Shown in pieces: positions 17,717 to 26,509 of a DNA stretch of 63,167 nucleotides. The notes below the pieces were generated by a model. That model was not told the DNA's origin. It saw only the letters and a program-made list of their open reading frames with translations, and did not search any database. The DNA comes from Akkermansia muciniphila (GTDB taxonomy: Bacteria > Verrucomicrobiota > Verrucomicrobiia > Limisphaerales > BJHT01). Numbering within the stretch: the first letter of the stretch is position 1; the number at the start of each line of letters is the position of its first letter. The stretch lies in assembly GCA_945861535.1 (NCBI GenBank), contig CAMAUZ010000044.1:1-63167 (forward strand). Reading direction: 5' to 3'. The translations under genes and the position numbers were made by a program.

Positions 17717-19222
17717 TCACTTCGCAGCCCCGATCTTATCCACCTCATCCAGCGGAAAAACCGGACGGCGGACGCGTTGGTACGGGAGCGAGCGGACGTT
17801 GCTGGTGCAGGGGCCGGGCGTGTCCACCCACAGCATCCGCGCGGCGATGGGATCGTAGGCGCGACGATGCGCGACGGCGGCCTTGACGCCGATGACGGAG
17901 AGGCGCGCGGGATCAATCCCCTGGCTGCGCCATTGCCCGAGATCAAACGGCGGCGTCTTGCGGCTGGTGAGGAGGATCGTGAGGCCCTGGTGCCGGACGA
18001 CGGCGCAATAGCCCATTTCAAAAGCGTCGCCGCACATCGAGGCGAGATGGCTCTGTTTGTCCTCGAGTTGAAAATGGCCGTCGCTGCGCGAGACGAGTTC
18101 GACCTCCAACGTGAGCGGGCCGGGATCGAGCCGGCTGCCGCGGCCGCCGAGCGGCAACGTGAGGCGTTGGCCTATGGCCAAGCTGGTGAGCGCGATGACC
18201 GCGTCGGGATCGTTGATGGCGATGGCGGCGTTGGGGATTTGATGCGCGACCAAGGCGCGCAACAGGCCGGTGCCATCGCCGGGCGCGCCGCCACCGATGT
18301 TGTCGGACGGCTCGACGAGCACGGTCAACCCGGGCGGCAGCGGCTGCAATTGCCGCATGATCTGTTCGAGCGGCGGATCGGTGACGTCGCCCGAATTCTT
18401 CAGTGCCAGTGCGTGCTCCGCGAGTTCGCCGAGTCTCGCGCGCGCGGTGGCTTCCGCGCCGGTGGTCGCGATGACGAGGCTCATTCCGGTGTCCGGCGTG
18501 TCGGCGAAGGAGAAGCCGGCGACGATGCTGACGGACCAGAACTCGGGAAGTTCCGCCTCGAGCCGGCGCGCGTGGGTTTCGAGCGCGCGCATGGGATCGT
18601 TCGCCGTGCCGGTGCCGGTCGGCGGCCAGATGATTGGCGGGTGGTGCCAGAACTGGCGCGGCGTCACGCCGGTCTTGAGGCAACGGTCGAGCAACGCGGC
18701 GGCGATCAGCGTCGCCTCGCGGGCGTCGGTGTGAGGATTCTCACGGTAGGCGACCAGGCAGTTGGCGTGGTCCGCCATGCGTTGCGTGAAGTTTGCGTGC
18801 AAATCGAAGACGCCAAAAATCGGGACGTTTTCCAGTCCCGGCACGCGGCGCATGCGCGCGAGCAATTCGCCCTCCACGTCCGGAAACGACTGCGACACCA
18901 TCGCGCCGTGCAGCACGAAAAAAATGGCTTCCACCCCCCCGGCCAGCGCGGTCAGCGCGCGTTTGTGGAATTCGTTCCAGAAAGCCGTGACCACCTCGTC
19001 CTCGACGATCGCACTGGGCGCGGCGCGAAAGTCGATGGTCGGGAGAATTTCCCAATTGTAGTCCAGCGCGGCCGCCAGCAGCCCGCCCAGCGGCGAGCTG
19101 TCGCCACAGCAGCCCCGCAGCGCTTCGCCGCGGAGAATGGCGAAGTCCTCAAGACCCGTGGTGCCATCGAGAAAGGTGTGCGTTTCATGGAACAAGCCGG
19201 CGATCAAAATGCGGTGGGACAT
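17717..19222 (-). CDS. M81 family metallopeptidase (MlrC-like)
   Basis: A 501-residue protein. ATG 19222 gives MSHRILIAGLFHETHTF, the standard N-terminus of the MlrC/DUF1485 family; the longer frame upstream is chance. The family includes microcystinase C-type zinc peptidases that finish breakdown of linear microcystin or similar peptides. Likely metal ligands are Asp/His of FDLHANFT, the His of ENPHTDA and the acidic residues in the HGAMVSQ region. The C-terminal domain includes DNIGGGAPGDGT, also typical. No signal peptide is present, so it acts in the cytoplasm. The true substrate here is unknown. It stands alone on the minus strand. Confidence 0.9.
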   Translation of the reverse strand: MSHRILIAGLFHETHTFLDGTTGLEDFAILRGEALRGCCGDSSPLGGLLAAALDYNWEILPTIDFRAAPSAIVEDEVVTAFWNEFHKRALTALAGGVEAIFFVLHGAMVSQSFPDVEGELLARMRRVPGLENVPIFGVFDLHANFTQRMADHANCLVAYRENPHTDAREATLIAAALLDRCLKTGVTPRQFWHHPPIIWPPTGTGTANDPMRALETHARRLEAELPEFWSVSIVAGFSFADTPDTGMSLVIATTGAEATARARLGELAEHALALKNSGDVTDPPLEQIMRQLQPLPPGLTVLVEPSDNIGGGAPGDGTGLLRALVAHQIPNAAIAINDPDAVIALTSLAIGQRLTLPLGGRGSRLDPGPLTLEVELVSRSDGHFQLEDKQSHLASMCGDAFEMGYCAVVRHQGLTILLTSRKTPPFDLGQWRSQGIDPARLSVIGVKAAVAHRRAYDPIAARMLWVDTPGPCTSNVRSLPYQRVRRPVFPLDEVDKIGAAK

Positions 19223-19350
19223 TGGCGTAGCGTAGGTGGGCGACGGAGAAAACTCAACGGCGCGATTGGGATGGGGGCTGGCGGATGGGGTCTGGCGGAT
19301 GGGGCTGACAAATCGGGGTCTCCGCCATTGGCGTGGAATGCTCACCGGTG

Positions 19351-19428
19351 GGTAGGGCGCGTCTGTCCTCAGCGCGCCGCGGACCGTGCGCACCCGCAGG
19401 CGCCGCGCTGAGGACAGACGCGCCCTAG
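19351..19428. repeat. GTAG inverted element, GGCGCGTCTGTCC family, copy 1
   Basis: The left arm is GTAGGGCGCG-TCTGTCCTCAG-CGCGCC; the right arm is its near-perfect complement ending CGCGCCCTAG (CTAG in place of CTAC). Copies 2 and 3 are at 37868 and 42509; a damaged single arm is at 49127. Confidence 0.9.
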
Positions 19429-19520
19429 CAGCGAAGCTCCCGGATCACGGTAGGCATCCGGCGAATCCAGCCGTGATTGCGCGGTTACAATGCCGGGTCT
19501 GGGACTTCACAAAAGGCCGA

Positions 19521-19628
19521 GTTGGCAAAGGAATCGCGGCAAAGGAATATCCCAAAAAAACCAAGCCCGTTCCCCATTCCCCTGCCCAAAATTCCCCTGC
19601 CAAATCCGGGGCCGAATATTCCCCTGCC
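19521..19628. repeat. Inverted cluster of ATTCC(C/T)TTGCC-type tandem repeats
   Basis: The left side has GGCAAAGGAAT twice; the right side has ATTCCCCTGCC(A/C) several times, joined by an A-rich centre. Related loci are at 21751, 31370 and 37650. It ends 3 bp before the stop codon of the AlkD-like gene. Confidence 0.75.
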
Positions 19629-19630
19629 GC

Positions 19631-20338
19631 TCAGCACTTCGCCGATTTGCGTTTCTTTCCAATGGTCCCGCGTTTCTCTACCTTGCGGATGTAGTCCGGT
19701 GCGAAGGGCACCTGACACTCGGTGTTGCCCATGTCCACCTGCACCCGACCGATCTCCTCGCCGAGGCGCAACGCCAGCGCGGTGAGCGCCGGCACGAAGC
19801 ACCCGGTGGCGATCACAAACTGGTTCATCGCATAGCGCGTGTGGTTCGGGGCCTGCTGAATGGTCTGCCGCACGCGTTGCAACAACCGCTGCAACTCCGC
19901 GAGATCGAGTTCCGCATCGGGCGTGATCGACACCAGATGCACGAGCGTCGCCCAACCCGCGGCGGCCACGAAGTCCTGCGGTGACTCGATCCATTCCAAC
20001 GCCAGCTCGCGCCCGTGCGGACCGCCGGCCGCCACGCCCGACACCGTGTAGCCAGCCAGCCCGCCGCAAGTGGCCTTCTTCACCCAACGGCGCAGATCGG
20101 CCTTCGTCATCCGCGCGTCATCGGCGATCAGGCCGGCCAGATACATCGCGTCGTAATTGCCGGTGTCGTAGAGATCGAGCGCGAGGCGGTAATCCCGCTT
20201 GATGCGCTTCTGGATCTTCTTGAGGTCCTCGATTTTCACACCGAAGAACGGCTCCTTCACGCCGTGATTCAGCATCACTTTCTTGTAGCTCTCGCGACCC
20301 AGCGGTTTGAGTTCCTCCAAGATGGCTTGCGCGTTCAT
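19631..20338 (-). CDS. AlkD-like DNA alkylation repair protein (HEAT-like fold)
   Basis: A 235-residue cytoplasmic protein of the DNA alkylation repair family, all-helical HEAT-like proteins. In characterised AlkD enzymes these excise positively charged alkylated bases (3-methyl- and 7-methyl-purines). The N-terminus (LKPLGRESYKKVMLNHGVKEPFFGVKIEDLKKIQKRI) and LYDTGNYDAMYLAGLIADDARM match the family closely. The catalytic Trp/Asp/Arg set of AlkD cannot be placed with certainty, and some members lack glycosylase activity. The gene is 27 bp downstream of the CPXCG gene, and a GT2 gene lies before that, all minus strand, so a small operon is possible. Confidence 0.85.
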   Translation of the reverse strand: MNAQAILEELKPLGRESYKKVMLNHGVKEPFFGVKIEDLKKIQKRIKRDYRLALDLYDTGNYDAMYLAGLIADDARMTKADLRRWVKKATCGGLAGYTVSGVAAGGPHGRELALEWIESPQDFVAAAGWATLVHLVSITPDAELDLAELQRLLQRVRQTIQQAPNHTRYAMNQFVIATGCFVPALTALALRLGEEIGRVQVDMGNTECQVPFAPDYIRKVEKRGTIGKKRKSAKC

Positions 20339-20365
20339 GGGTTCAATTTGGGGTTTTGAATTGAT

Positions 20366-20545
20366 TCAATTCGCCGGCACCTCCACCGACAGCACCTCGC
20401 CGGGTTCGCACTCGGCGAACACCTCGAACGGGCGGCAGCACACCTCGCAATCCGTCGTGAAGCGCTGCGACGCCACGCTGGTGTCGAGCACCAGGTCGTT
20501 GCTCTGCCCGCAGAACGGGCACTGGATGGTTTCAGATTCTTGCAC
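20366..20545 (-). CDS. CPXCG-motif cysteine-rich small protein
   Basis: A 59-residue protein from a GTG start at 20545. CPFCG near residue 9 and CEVCC near residue 33 are two CxxC-type pairs, likely binding zinc. The pattern, including the C-terminal VxVEVPAN, matches the CPXCG family of small bacterial proteins of unknown role. The open frame continues upstream to 21217 but there is only an antisense-type shadow of the GT2 gene, so the short form is preferred. The AlkD-like gene starts 27 bp downstream. Confidence 0.8.
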   Translation of the reverse strand: MQESETIQCPFCGQSNDLVLDTSVASQRFTTDCEVCCRPFEVFAECEPGEVLSVEVPAN

Positions 20546-20820
20546 GTCGGCGACCTTCGCAGGCGCACCGCGGAACGCAAACCCCCACCCCCCGCCGCCA
20601 CGCCCCACGGAGCGCGGCTGTCTCCCAAGCCGCGCGGGATCAACCGCAGCGGCTGCGTGCGGAGCGGCGCAGTTTCGACATCGGCGGCCAGTCAGCATTC
20701 CTGCGTGACCCGCACCCGCCCGCTGGCGAGGCGCTGGCGGACCTTCGGTTCGCGTCGCCGCGCTGCGGCGAACACCGCGCGCGGCGACCAGCACAATCAG
20801 GAGCAGCCGTGGTGGCGAGT

Positions 20821-21546
20821 TCACCGTCGCCCGTCGTACCACGGCTGGCAGGCCTCGCGGCTGCGGAGGGTGCGTCCGGGCATCAACGACCCGCGCAGCA
20901 GGAAGCGCGCGTATTCCCAGTGCGAATAGAGATGCAACTTGCGCGCTGACGTGAGCAGCGGATGCCGGTGAAGAATGAGCAGCTTTTTTCCCTGCGCGCG
21001 GGCCAGCTTCTTCAGCCGCTCGCTCAGGTCGATCTCCTCGGAGGCGAACAAATCCTTGCTGAACCCACCCACCGTGCGAAACGCCGCGGCCTCGACCCAG
21101 ATGAACGATCCCGCCGCCCAGCGCCGCCAGCGGCTGATGCGATTCCACGATCCTACCAGCAGCTCCGTGATGAAATAGCGCTCGTCGAGCTTCACCGTGC
21201 AGCCGCCGCCCAGCCACCGGCCCTCCTGAATTTTCTCCGCCACTTCAGCGAACAGCGCCTCGCTCGGCTGCGAATCCGCATCGACAAAGATGAACCACTC
21301 GCCCGTGGCCACCGACGCGCCGCGATTGCGCGCCCGCCCGATCTGGTTCATCGGCTCGAACACCACCGTCGCCCCCGCCGCGCGCGCCAACTCGGCCGTG
21401 CGGTCCGTCGAGTTGTTGTCGCAGACGACCAACTCGGCCTCCCAACCGAGTTTCGTGAAACCCGCCGTGGCCGCGCGGATGCTGGCCAGCGTGGCGGCAA
21501 TGAGCTTCTCCTCGTTGAAGGCGGGGACGATCACGGAGATTTTCAT
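20821..21546 (-). CDS. Family 2 glycosyltransferase
   Basis: A 241-residue inverting GT-A enzyme starting at ATG 21546. MKISVIVPAFNEEKLI is the usual N-terminus, DNNSTDRTAELA follows, and FVDADSQPS is the DxD-type motif for the metal-nucleotide sugar. GGCTVKLDE and AAAFRTVGGF are also typical. No membrane segment is seen; the enzyme is expected on the cytoplasmic side of the membrane, adding a sugar to an envelope or secreted glycan. Acceptor and donor are unknown. The 275-bp gap to the CPXCG gene holds a degenerate copy of the GGAGCGCGGCTGT motif and no gene. Confidence 0.9.
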   Translation of the reverse strand: MKISVIVPAFNEEKLIAATLASIRAATAGFTKLGWEAELVVCDNNSTDRTAELARAAGATVVFEPMNQIGRARNRGASVATGEWFIFVDADSQPSEALFAEVAEKIQEGRWLGGGCTVKLDERYFITELLVGSWNRISRWRRWAAGSFIWVEAAAFRTVGGFSKDLFASEEIDLSERLKKLARAQGKKLLILHRHPLLTSARKLHLYSHWEYARFLLRGSLMPGRTLRSREACQPWYDGRR

Positions 21547-22287
21547 TCCGGCCAGTGTGCGCGCCCGCCCGCGCAAAAGCCAAGCGTGACGGCGGCGCTG
21601 GAGCGCGGCGTTCACGCCGCTTCAGCGTCCGTCAGCTCAAAGGTCAATCGTCTCAACACCGACAAACCAACGCCGAGGTGACGAGGCGGAGCCACTCCCG
21701 CAAACGACACGGGAATCCGCCTGAATCTAAACCCCACAACCCGCAACCGATTTGGCAAAGGAATGGAGGCAAAGGAATGAGAACAAAAAGTTTCCCTGTC
21801 CCCATTCCTTTGCCTCCATTCCTTTGCCCATAAATTTCGCTGCCCCACTCCCCTGCCGTCGGCTCCTGCAACGTGGGCAGGGGATTTGGCAGACGAATGG
21901 GGGCAGACGAATAGGACTGGAAGCGGAGCCTTGGTGGTTCCCATTCGCCTGCCCCGATTCGTCTGCCAAACCGGTTTCTGCGGTATTTTCCATCCCCAAC
22001 AGCCGGCGCGCACCCGACCAGAAACCGGGTGCAATGGGAATCCGCTGCCGACTTCGTAGGCGACGACGTCGGGAGTCTGACAACAGCGGTCCCGACCTTG
22101 GGAAAAATCCTTCTCTCACTCCCGTCCCCGTGTAGCCTCCGCGCACACATCCACTGCAAACCGCGATTCGCGGTGAACCACGAACCCAGAAGGCAACGCC
22201 CCAGCCATCCTCCACCCGCTCCGAGCGGCACCTGTAGTTCACCGCCAGCCGCTCTGGCGGAGGTGGAAATCAACGAAAGCAAAACCT
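21547..22287. other. Gene-free 0.74 kb between divergent genes
   Basis: It holds two ATTCC-type inverted clusters (21751-21828, 21887-21968) and a degenerate GTAGGCGACGACGTCGGGAG hairpin near 22052. Short frames on both strands are low-complexity and not genes. Promoters for the GT2 gene and the membrane-protein gene must lie here. Confidence 0.6.
21751..21968. repeat. Two adjacent inverted clusters of 14-bp tandem repeats
   Basis: The first pair, 21751-21828, is GGCAAAGGAATGGA x2 facing ATTCCTTTGCCTCC x2. The second, 21887-21968, is the same architecture with different bases: GGCAGACGAATGGG x2 facing ATTCGCCTGCC and ATTCGTCTGCC. Together they suggest that the arms evolve in concert. Confidence 0.85.
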
Positions 22288-23298
22288 ATGGACCAAGCCG
22301 CTCCCTCCCCGCTCACGCCGCCCGTCGCGCCTCCCGCAGAGTTCAAAGACCGCCGCACCGGTCTCCAAATCTTCGGCGCTTTCACCATCCTGCTCGGCGC
22401 CCTGTTCGCCCTGCTGATCCCGCTGATGATCTTGGGCCAGACGATCAACGCGAAAGCCACCGGCACGCCCGTGAGATTTCGCGAACTGCTCTTCCTGGTT
22501 GTTTTGTACGGCGGCATGGCCGCCGCGCTGGTCTGGTTGGGGATTGGCTCGTGCATGATCCGGCGCTGGGCGCGGGCGCTGCTGCTGATCGGCTCGGCGA
22601 GCGGGCTGGCCATCGGCGTGGGCGCGATGGTGGTGCTGGCTTTCGTGCTGCCGCAATTCGGCGCCCTCATCAAATCGGCCCAGCCAGTCGGCGCTCCACC
22701 GCTGGCGGAAGCAGCGCAGACCGTCGCCATGATCCTCATCGGCGGGACGGTCTTCGTGATCTATGTCGTGTTGCCGGGAGCGTGGTTCTTCTTCTACCGC
22801 AGCCCCCATGTGAAGGCGACGTGCGAGGCGCACGACCCGGTGCCGCGCTGGACGGATGCCTGCCCCCTGCCCGTGCTGACGGTGAGCCTCTGGCTGGCGC
22901 TCGGCGTGCCGATGCTGCTGTTGATGCCGGTGATCTACAATGGCGTGCTGCCCTTTTTCGGCGTGTTCCTCTCCGGCTGGCCAGGCACGCTGGGCTATCT
23001 GGTCCTCGCCACGGTCTGGGCATGGAGCGCGCGGGCGCTTTACCGGCTGGACGTGCGGGGCTGGTGGGTGGTGGTGATCGCCATTGGCGTGTTGTCGCTC
23101 TCGCATCTCGTGACCTACGCCCAGCGCGATTTGATGGAGATGTACTCGCTCATGGGGCTGCCGGCGCAGCAGCTCGAGCAATTCAAGAAACTCAATTTTC
23201 CGAGCCGCAGCATGATGCTGTGGGGGTCGGTGTTTTTCCTGGTGCCCTTCCTCGGATACTTGATCTACCTGAAAAAATTCTTCCACCGCTCCGCCTGA
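22288..23298 (+). CDS. Integral membrane protein of unknown function
   Basis: A 336-residue protein with about eight hydrophobic segments (near residues 27-50, 67-88, 95-120, 146-170, 200-222, 232-250, 258-276 and 311-330) after a Pro-rich cytoplasmic N-terminus. I see no conserved transporter or enzyme motif. It precedes an ABC ATPase and an ABC-2 permease in the same direction, so it may be a partner of that exporter, but each gap in the cluster is filled with repeats. The function is not assigned. Confidence 0.7.
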   Translation: MDQAAPSPLTPPVAPPAEFKDRRTGLQIFGAFTILLGALFALLIPLMILGQTINAKATGTPVRFRELLFLVVLYGGMAAALVWLGIGSCMIRRWARALLLIGSASGLAIGVGAMVVLAFVLPQFGALIKSAQPVGAPPLAEAAQTVAMILIGGTVFVIYVVLPGAWFFFYRSPHVKATCEAHDPVPRWTDACPLPVLTVSLWLALGVPMLLLMPVIYNGVLPFFGVFLSGWPGTLGYLVLATVWAWSARALYRLDVRGWWVVVIAIGVLSLSHLVTYAQRDLMEMYSLMGLPAQQLEQFKKLNFPSRSMMLWGSVFFLVPFLGYLIYLKKFFHRSA

Positions 23299-23370
23299 AC
23301 ACGCCTTCCGATCCCGCGCCGTCCCCACCGCAGCCCTGCACCTTGAAAAAGCAGCGGAAACTGAACTGGA

Positions 23371-23488
23371 AAACCACACGGATAAACACGGATGAAAACC
23401 AAGCTACGCCGCCTCCCTCACCGCGTGACCACGGGGTTGCGAACGAGCCGTCCCTATCCGTGTCCATCCGTGTCCATCCGTGGTTAAA
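23371..23488. repeat. CCACGGAT-type inverted tandem repeat before the ABC ATPase gene
   Basis: The left side reads AACCACACGGATAAACACGGATG; the right side has three copies of ATCCGTGTCC ending CCGTGGTTAAA. The last A is 14 nt before the ATPase start codon at 23503. Confidence 0.85.
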
Positions 23489-23502
23489 CTCCGTCTTCTA
23501 AG

Positions 23503-24264
23503 ATGAATGTCGCCCTTGAAACCTCCGGCCTGACGCGGGACTTCGGACCCTTCCGCGCCGTCCATCCACTCAGCCTCCGCATCGCCACGGGCTGCTTCTA
23601 CGGCTTCCTTGGCCCCAACGGCGCGGGCAAATCTACCACCATCAAGATGCTCACCGGCCTGCTCGCGCCCAGCGGCGGCAGCATCCGCATCCTCGGCGAG
23701 GACGTGAGCGATCCGCGTCGCGCGCTGGAGGTGAAGCGCCGCATCGGCGTGGTGCCCGAGAACCTCGCATTATTCGACAACCTCACCGCGCGCGAATACC
23801 TCACCTTCATCGGCCGCATGTATCTCCTTCCGCCCGCGACCGTGCGCGAACGGAGCGAGGAACTGCTCGCCATGATGGACCTCACCAAGGAGCCGAAGAA
23901 ACTCACGCTCGAATATTCCCACGGCATGAAGAAGAAGCTCGCGCTGGCCGCCGCACTGATTGCGAACCCCGACCTGCTCTTCCTCGACGAACCCTTCGAG
24001 GGCGTCGATGCCGTCGCTTCGCGCGTGCTGCGCGACACGCTCAAGCAATGCGTGCAACGCGGCGCGACGGTCTTCCTCACCTCGCATGTCCTCGAGATCG
24101 TCGAGAAACTCTGCACGGACGTCGGCATCATCGCCGGCGGGCAGCTCGTGCATCAGGGCACAATGGCGGAACTGCAGCGCGATGGATCGCTCGAGGACAA
24201 GTTCATCGCCGTCGTGGGCAAGCACAGCGCGGAGCCGCAGAAACTGAGCTGGCTCGAAGGATAG
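23503..24264 (+). CDS. ABC transporter ATP-binding protein
   Basis: A 253-residue ATPase of an ABC-2-type exporter. Walker A GPNGAGKST is at 37-45; the signature YSHGMKKKLALAAAL takes the place of LSGGQ, as in many ABC-2 exporters; Walker B is LLFLDEPFEGVDA; the H-loop is TSHVLEIVE. It should dimerise on the inner face of the membrane and energise the permease encoded at 24746-26509. The cargo cannot be told from sequence. The start codon lies directly after a CCACGGAT repeat with only a weak ribosome-binding site. A 481-bp repeat-filled gap separates it from the permease gene. Confidence 0.93.
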   Translation: MNVALETSGLTRDFGPFRAVHPLSLRIATGCFYGFLGPNGAGKSTTIKMLTGLLAPSGGSIRILGEDVSDPRRALEVKRRIGVVPENLALFDNLTAREYLTFIGRMYLLPPATVRERSEELLAMMDLTKEPKKLTLEYSHGMKKKLALAAALIANPDLLFLDEPFEGVDAVASRVLRDTLKQCVQRGATVFLTSHVLEIVEKLCTDVGIIAGGQLVHQGTMAELQRDGSLEDKFIAVVGKHSAEPQKLSWLEG

Positions 24265-24358
24265 GCGCGCTTGGCGGCAGGCGGTGGAAGCGAGGAAACA
24301 TGGATAAAAGCCAATCAAATCGACGACGCGCGGCCGCAATCGGCGGCACGCAAACTAT

Positions 24359-24542
24359 GGAGTGCGGTGACTCGTCACCGCTTTCGCGCAGGCGAGTGGT
24401 CGCCGTCGAACTCAGATACGCGTCCGGTCACGCGAGCACGCCTGCGCTGGCGCGAGCCGTGAGCGCCCCAGTCCCGCACGCACGCCTCCCTCAGTTCGAC
24501 GGCGACAAGTCGCCTCGAAAAAGCGGTGACAAGTCCCCGCAC
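24359..24542. repeat. GGAG-ended double-hairpin inverted element, GCGGTGAC family
   Basis: The left half is GGAGT + GCGGTGAC-TCGT-CACCGC, then GGCGA-GTGG-TCGCC. The right half, on the other strand, is GGAGT + GCGGGGAC-TTGT-CACCGC, then GGCGAC-TT-GTCGCC. Confidence 0.85.
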
Positions 24543-24565
24543 TCCACACGCCGCGCTCGCGCGCC

Positions 24566-24689
24566 CCGGAGCGCGGCTGTGTCGCAGACCAGCCGCAGCA
24601 CGCACGCCCCGCCAAGCGGCCCGAAGAATCCCAAGGCTGCCGACCCGCTCAACGCGCTGCGGCTGGTGCTCCGCACACAGCCGCGCTCC
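24566..24689. repeat. GGAG-ended inverted element, CGGCTGTGT family
   Basis: Both ends begin GGAGCGCGGCTGTGT on their own strand, and CAGCCGCAGC completes the hairpin. The more degenerate relative is at 9475-9603. Confidence 0.8.
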
Positions 24690-24694
24690 TTTTC

Positions 24695-24731
24695 CATCCG
24701 TGTCCATCCGTGTCCATCCGTGGTTAAAAAA
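24695..24731. repeat. CCACGGAT-type repeat before the ABC permease gene
   Basis: Three direct copies of ATCCGTGTCC end in CCGTGGTTAAAAAA. The last A is 14 nt before the start codon at 24746, the same spacing as at the ATPase gene. The opposing left arm is missing. Confidence 0.8.
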
Positions 24732-24745
24732 TTCTTCACCCTGAG

Positions 24746-26509
24746 ATGAACTGGGAACATCTAAAAACCATCGTCTGGCTGCGCTGGCAGCTCACCCGCA
24801 ACCAATTGCAGCGCGGCGGCGGGGTCGGCGCGGTGATCGCGCTGCTGGTCGCCATCGGCGCGCTGCTGCTGTGCGCGGCGGGCTTCGTCGGCGGGTTGCT
24901 CGGGGGAGCGCTCGGTCTGGCCACAGCCTCACCGCGCGTGGTGCTCGGCGTGTGGTTCGGGCTGACGGCGCTGTTTTTGTTCGGGTGGCTGCTCGGGCTG
25001 ATGACCGAGGTGCAGCGCTCGGAATCCATCGACCTGCAACGCCTCCTGCACCTGCCCGTCGCGCTCGGCCAGCTCTTCGTGATGAACTACCTCGCGTCGC
25101 ATCTGACCCTGAGCATCCTCCTCTTCGTGCCCGCCATGCTGGGTCTGGCGCTCGGCCTCACGTTCGCGCGCGGGCCGGCCATGCTGCTGCTCGTCCCGTT
25201 GGCGCTCAGCCTCGTGTTCCTCGTCTCCGCGTGGTCCTACTGCCTGCGCGGCTGGCTGGCGGCGATGATGACCAACCCGCGCCGCCGTCGCTCGATCATC
25301 ATGGGCATCACGCTCGCCATCATGCTGCTCGCGCAGGCGCCGAATTTTTATTTCAACGTCTTCCAACGCCAACGCCCCGCTCCCGCGTCGTCCACCCGCA
25401 CCCCCGAGGAGGCGCAACGCCAGGCCCGCGAGCGCCTCGCCGCCGAGACCGCGAAGTTCGAACAACTCCTGGCCGTGGCGAAATTCATCCCGTTCCTCTG
25501 GCTGCCGGTCGGCGCGGGATCGCTCGCGGAAGGCAGCGTGTGGCCCGCTGTGTTGGGCGCGCTCGGCGGCGGTGCGCTCGGCGCGCTGGGATTGCGCCGC
25601 GCCTATCGCAGCACGATGCGCTTCTACCACGGCGAGATCGGCGGCAGCACCCCCGCGAAACTGGAATCCCCCGAGAGCCTCGCCGCCGCCGTCACCACCG
25701 CCCGCGCGGACGCGCGCTTTCTCGAAATGCGCCTGCCCGGCGTGCCGGAACCTGCCGCCGCGCTGGCGCTCGCCACCTTCCGCTCGCAGCTCCGCGCACC
25801 CGAGATCAAGCTGGCGCTGGCCACATCGTTCATCGTTCCGGTCCTCGTCGGCTCGTCGCTGCTGCTCGGCACCGGGCAGCAGATTCCCGCGGTGGCAAAA
25901 CCGTTTTTTGCCACCGGCGCGGCGGCGTTCGCGCTCTTCCTGCTCGTGCAATTTCTCGCCAATCCGTTCGGCTACGACCGCGACGGCTTCCGCGCGCTGG
26001 TGCTTTCGCCCGCGGATCGACGGCACATTTTGCTCGGCAAAAATCTCGCCTGCCTGCCCATCGGCGCGGCCTTCGGCCTGACCATGATCGTGCTTGCCGC
26101 CATTGCCTTCCGGCTGCCGGCCCTGACCATCGCGGCGACCGTCGTGCAGCTCATCGCGATGCTCCTCATCAGCGCGCTTGGCGGGAATCTCCTCGCGATC
26201 TTCATGCCCTTCCGCGTCCCCGCCGGCTCAATGAAACCGGCCAAAATGCCGGGCCTGAAAATCTTCCTGCTTGCCCTGTGCCAGATGTTTTTCCCCGTCG
26301 TGCTGCTGCCCGCGTTCCTGCCGCCCCTGGCCGCGTTGCTCTGGGACAAGGCCGGCGGTTCGGACCTCGTGCCGGTGAACCTGCTGCTCTCCCTCGCGCT
26401 CGCCGCGTTGATGGTGGTCGCCTACGGCTGCGCGCTCCATCCGCTCGGCCGACTCCTCCAACGTCGCGAGACCAAAATCCTCAGCGTGATCACGGCGGAG
26501 GTGGAATAA
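24746..26509 (+). CDS. ABC-2 type transporter permease
   Basis: A 587-residue membrane protein with roughly ten to twelve hydrophobic segments in two blocks (about residues 25-230 and 360-580). A soluble, charged central region (about 230-330, EAQRQARERLAAETAKFEQ) may be a coiled coil. It starts MNWEHLKTIVWLRWQLTRNQ, typical of large verrucomicrobial ABC-2 permeases. It pairs with the ATPase at 23503-24264. The substrate is unknown. A GTAG element follows 74 bp after the stop codon and a C39-type peptidase gene converges from the other side. Confidence 0.85.
   Translation: MNWEHLKTIVWLRWQLTRNQLQRGGGVGAVIALLVAIGALLLCAAGFVGGLLGGALGLATASPRVVLGVWFGLTALFLFGWLLGLMTEVQRSESIDLQRLLHLPVALGQLFVMNYLASHLTLSILLFVPAMLGLALGLTFARGPAMLLLVPLALSLVFLVSAWSYCLRGWLAAMMTNPRRRRSIIMGITLAIMLLAQAPNFYFNVFQRQRPAPASSTRTPEEAQRQARERLAAETAKFEQLLAVAKFIPFLWLPVGAGSLAEGSVWPAVLGALGGGALGALGLRRAYRSTMRFYHGEIGGSTPAKLESPESLAAAVTTARADARFLEMRLPGVPEPAAALALATFRSQLRAPEIKLALATSFIVPVLVGSSLLLGTGQQIPAVAKPFFATGAAAFALFLLVQFLANPFGYDRDGFRALVLSPADRRHILLGKNLACLPIGAAFGLTMIVLAAIAFRLPALTIAATVVQLIAMLLISALGGNLLAIFMPFRVPAGSMKPAKMPGLKIFLLALCQMFFPVVLLPAFLPPLAALLWDKAGGSDLVPVNLLLSLALAALMVVAYGCALHPLGRLLQRRETKILSVITAEVE

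Larger units (their letters stand above)
19223..19630. other. Gene-free 0.4 kb with two repeats
   Basis: It lies between the minus-strand M81 start and the end of the AlkD-like gene and holds repeats 19351-19428 and 19521-19628. The ~130 bp next to the M81 start show no clear promoter. Confidence 0.6.
24265..24745. other. Repeat-filled gap between the ABC ATPase and permease genes
   Basis: The gap holds three different repeat types end to end (24359-24542, 24566-24689, 24695-24731). No gene is present. Genes of such a pair are usually adjacent, so the repeats have probably expanded inside an operon. Confidence 0.75.

Noticed and set aside
21653-22282. Minus-strand frames of 140-209 residues in the divergent gap
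   Set aside because: They are translations of the ATTCC repeats, shared in part between overlapping frames.
24375-24760. Frames with TTDGHGWTRM-type sequence
   Set aside because: These arise from reading the CCACGGAT tandem repeat; the same peptide appears wherever the repeat is and not because of a gene.
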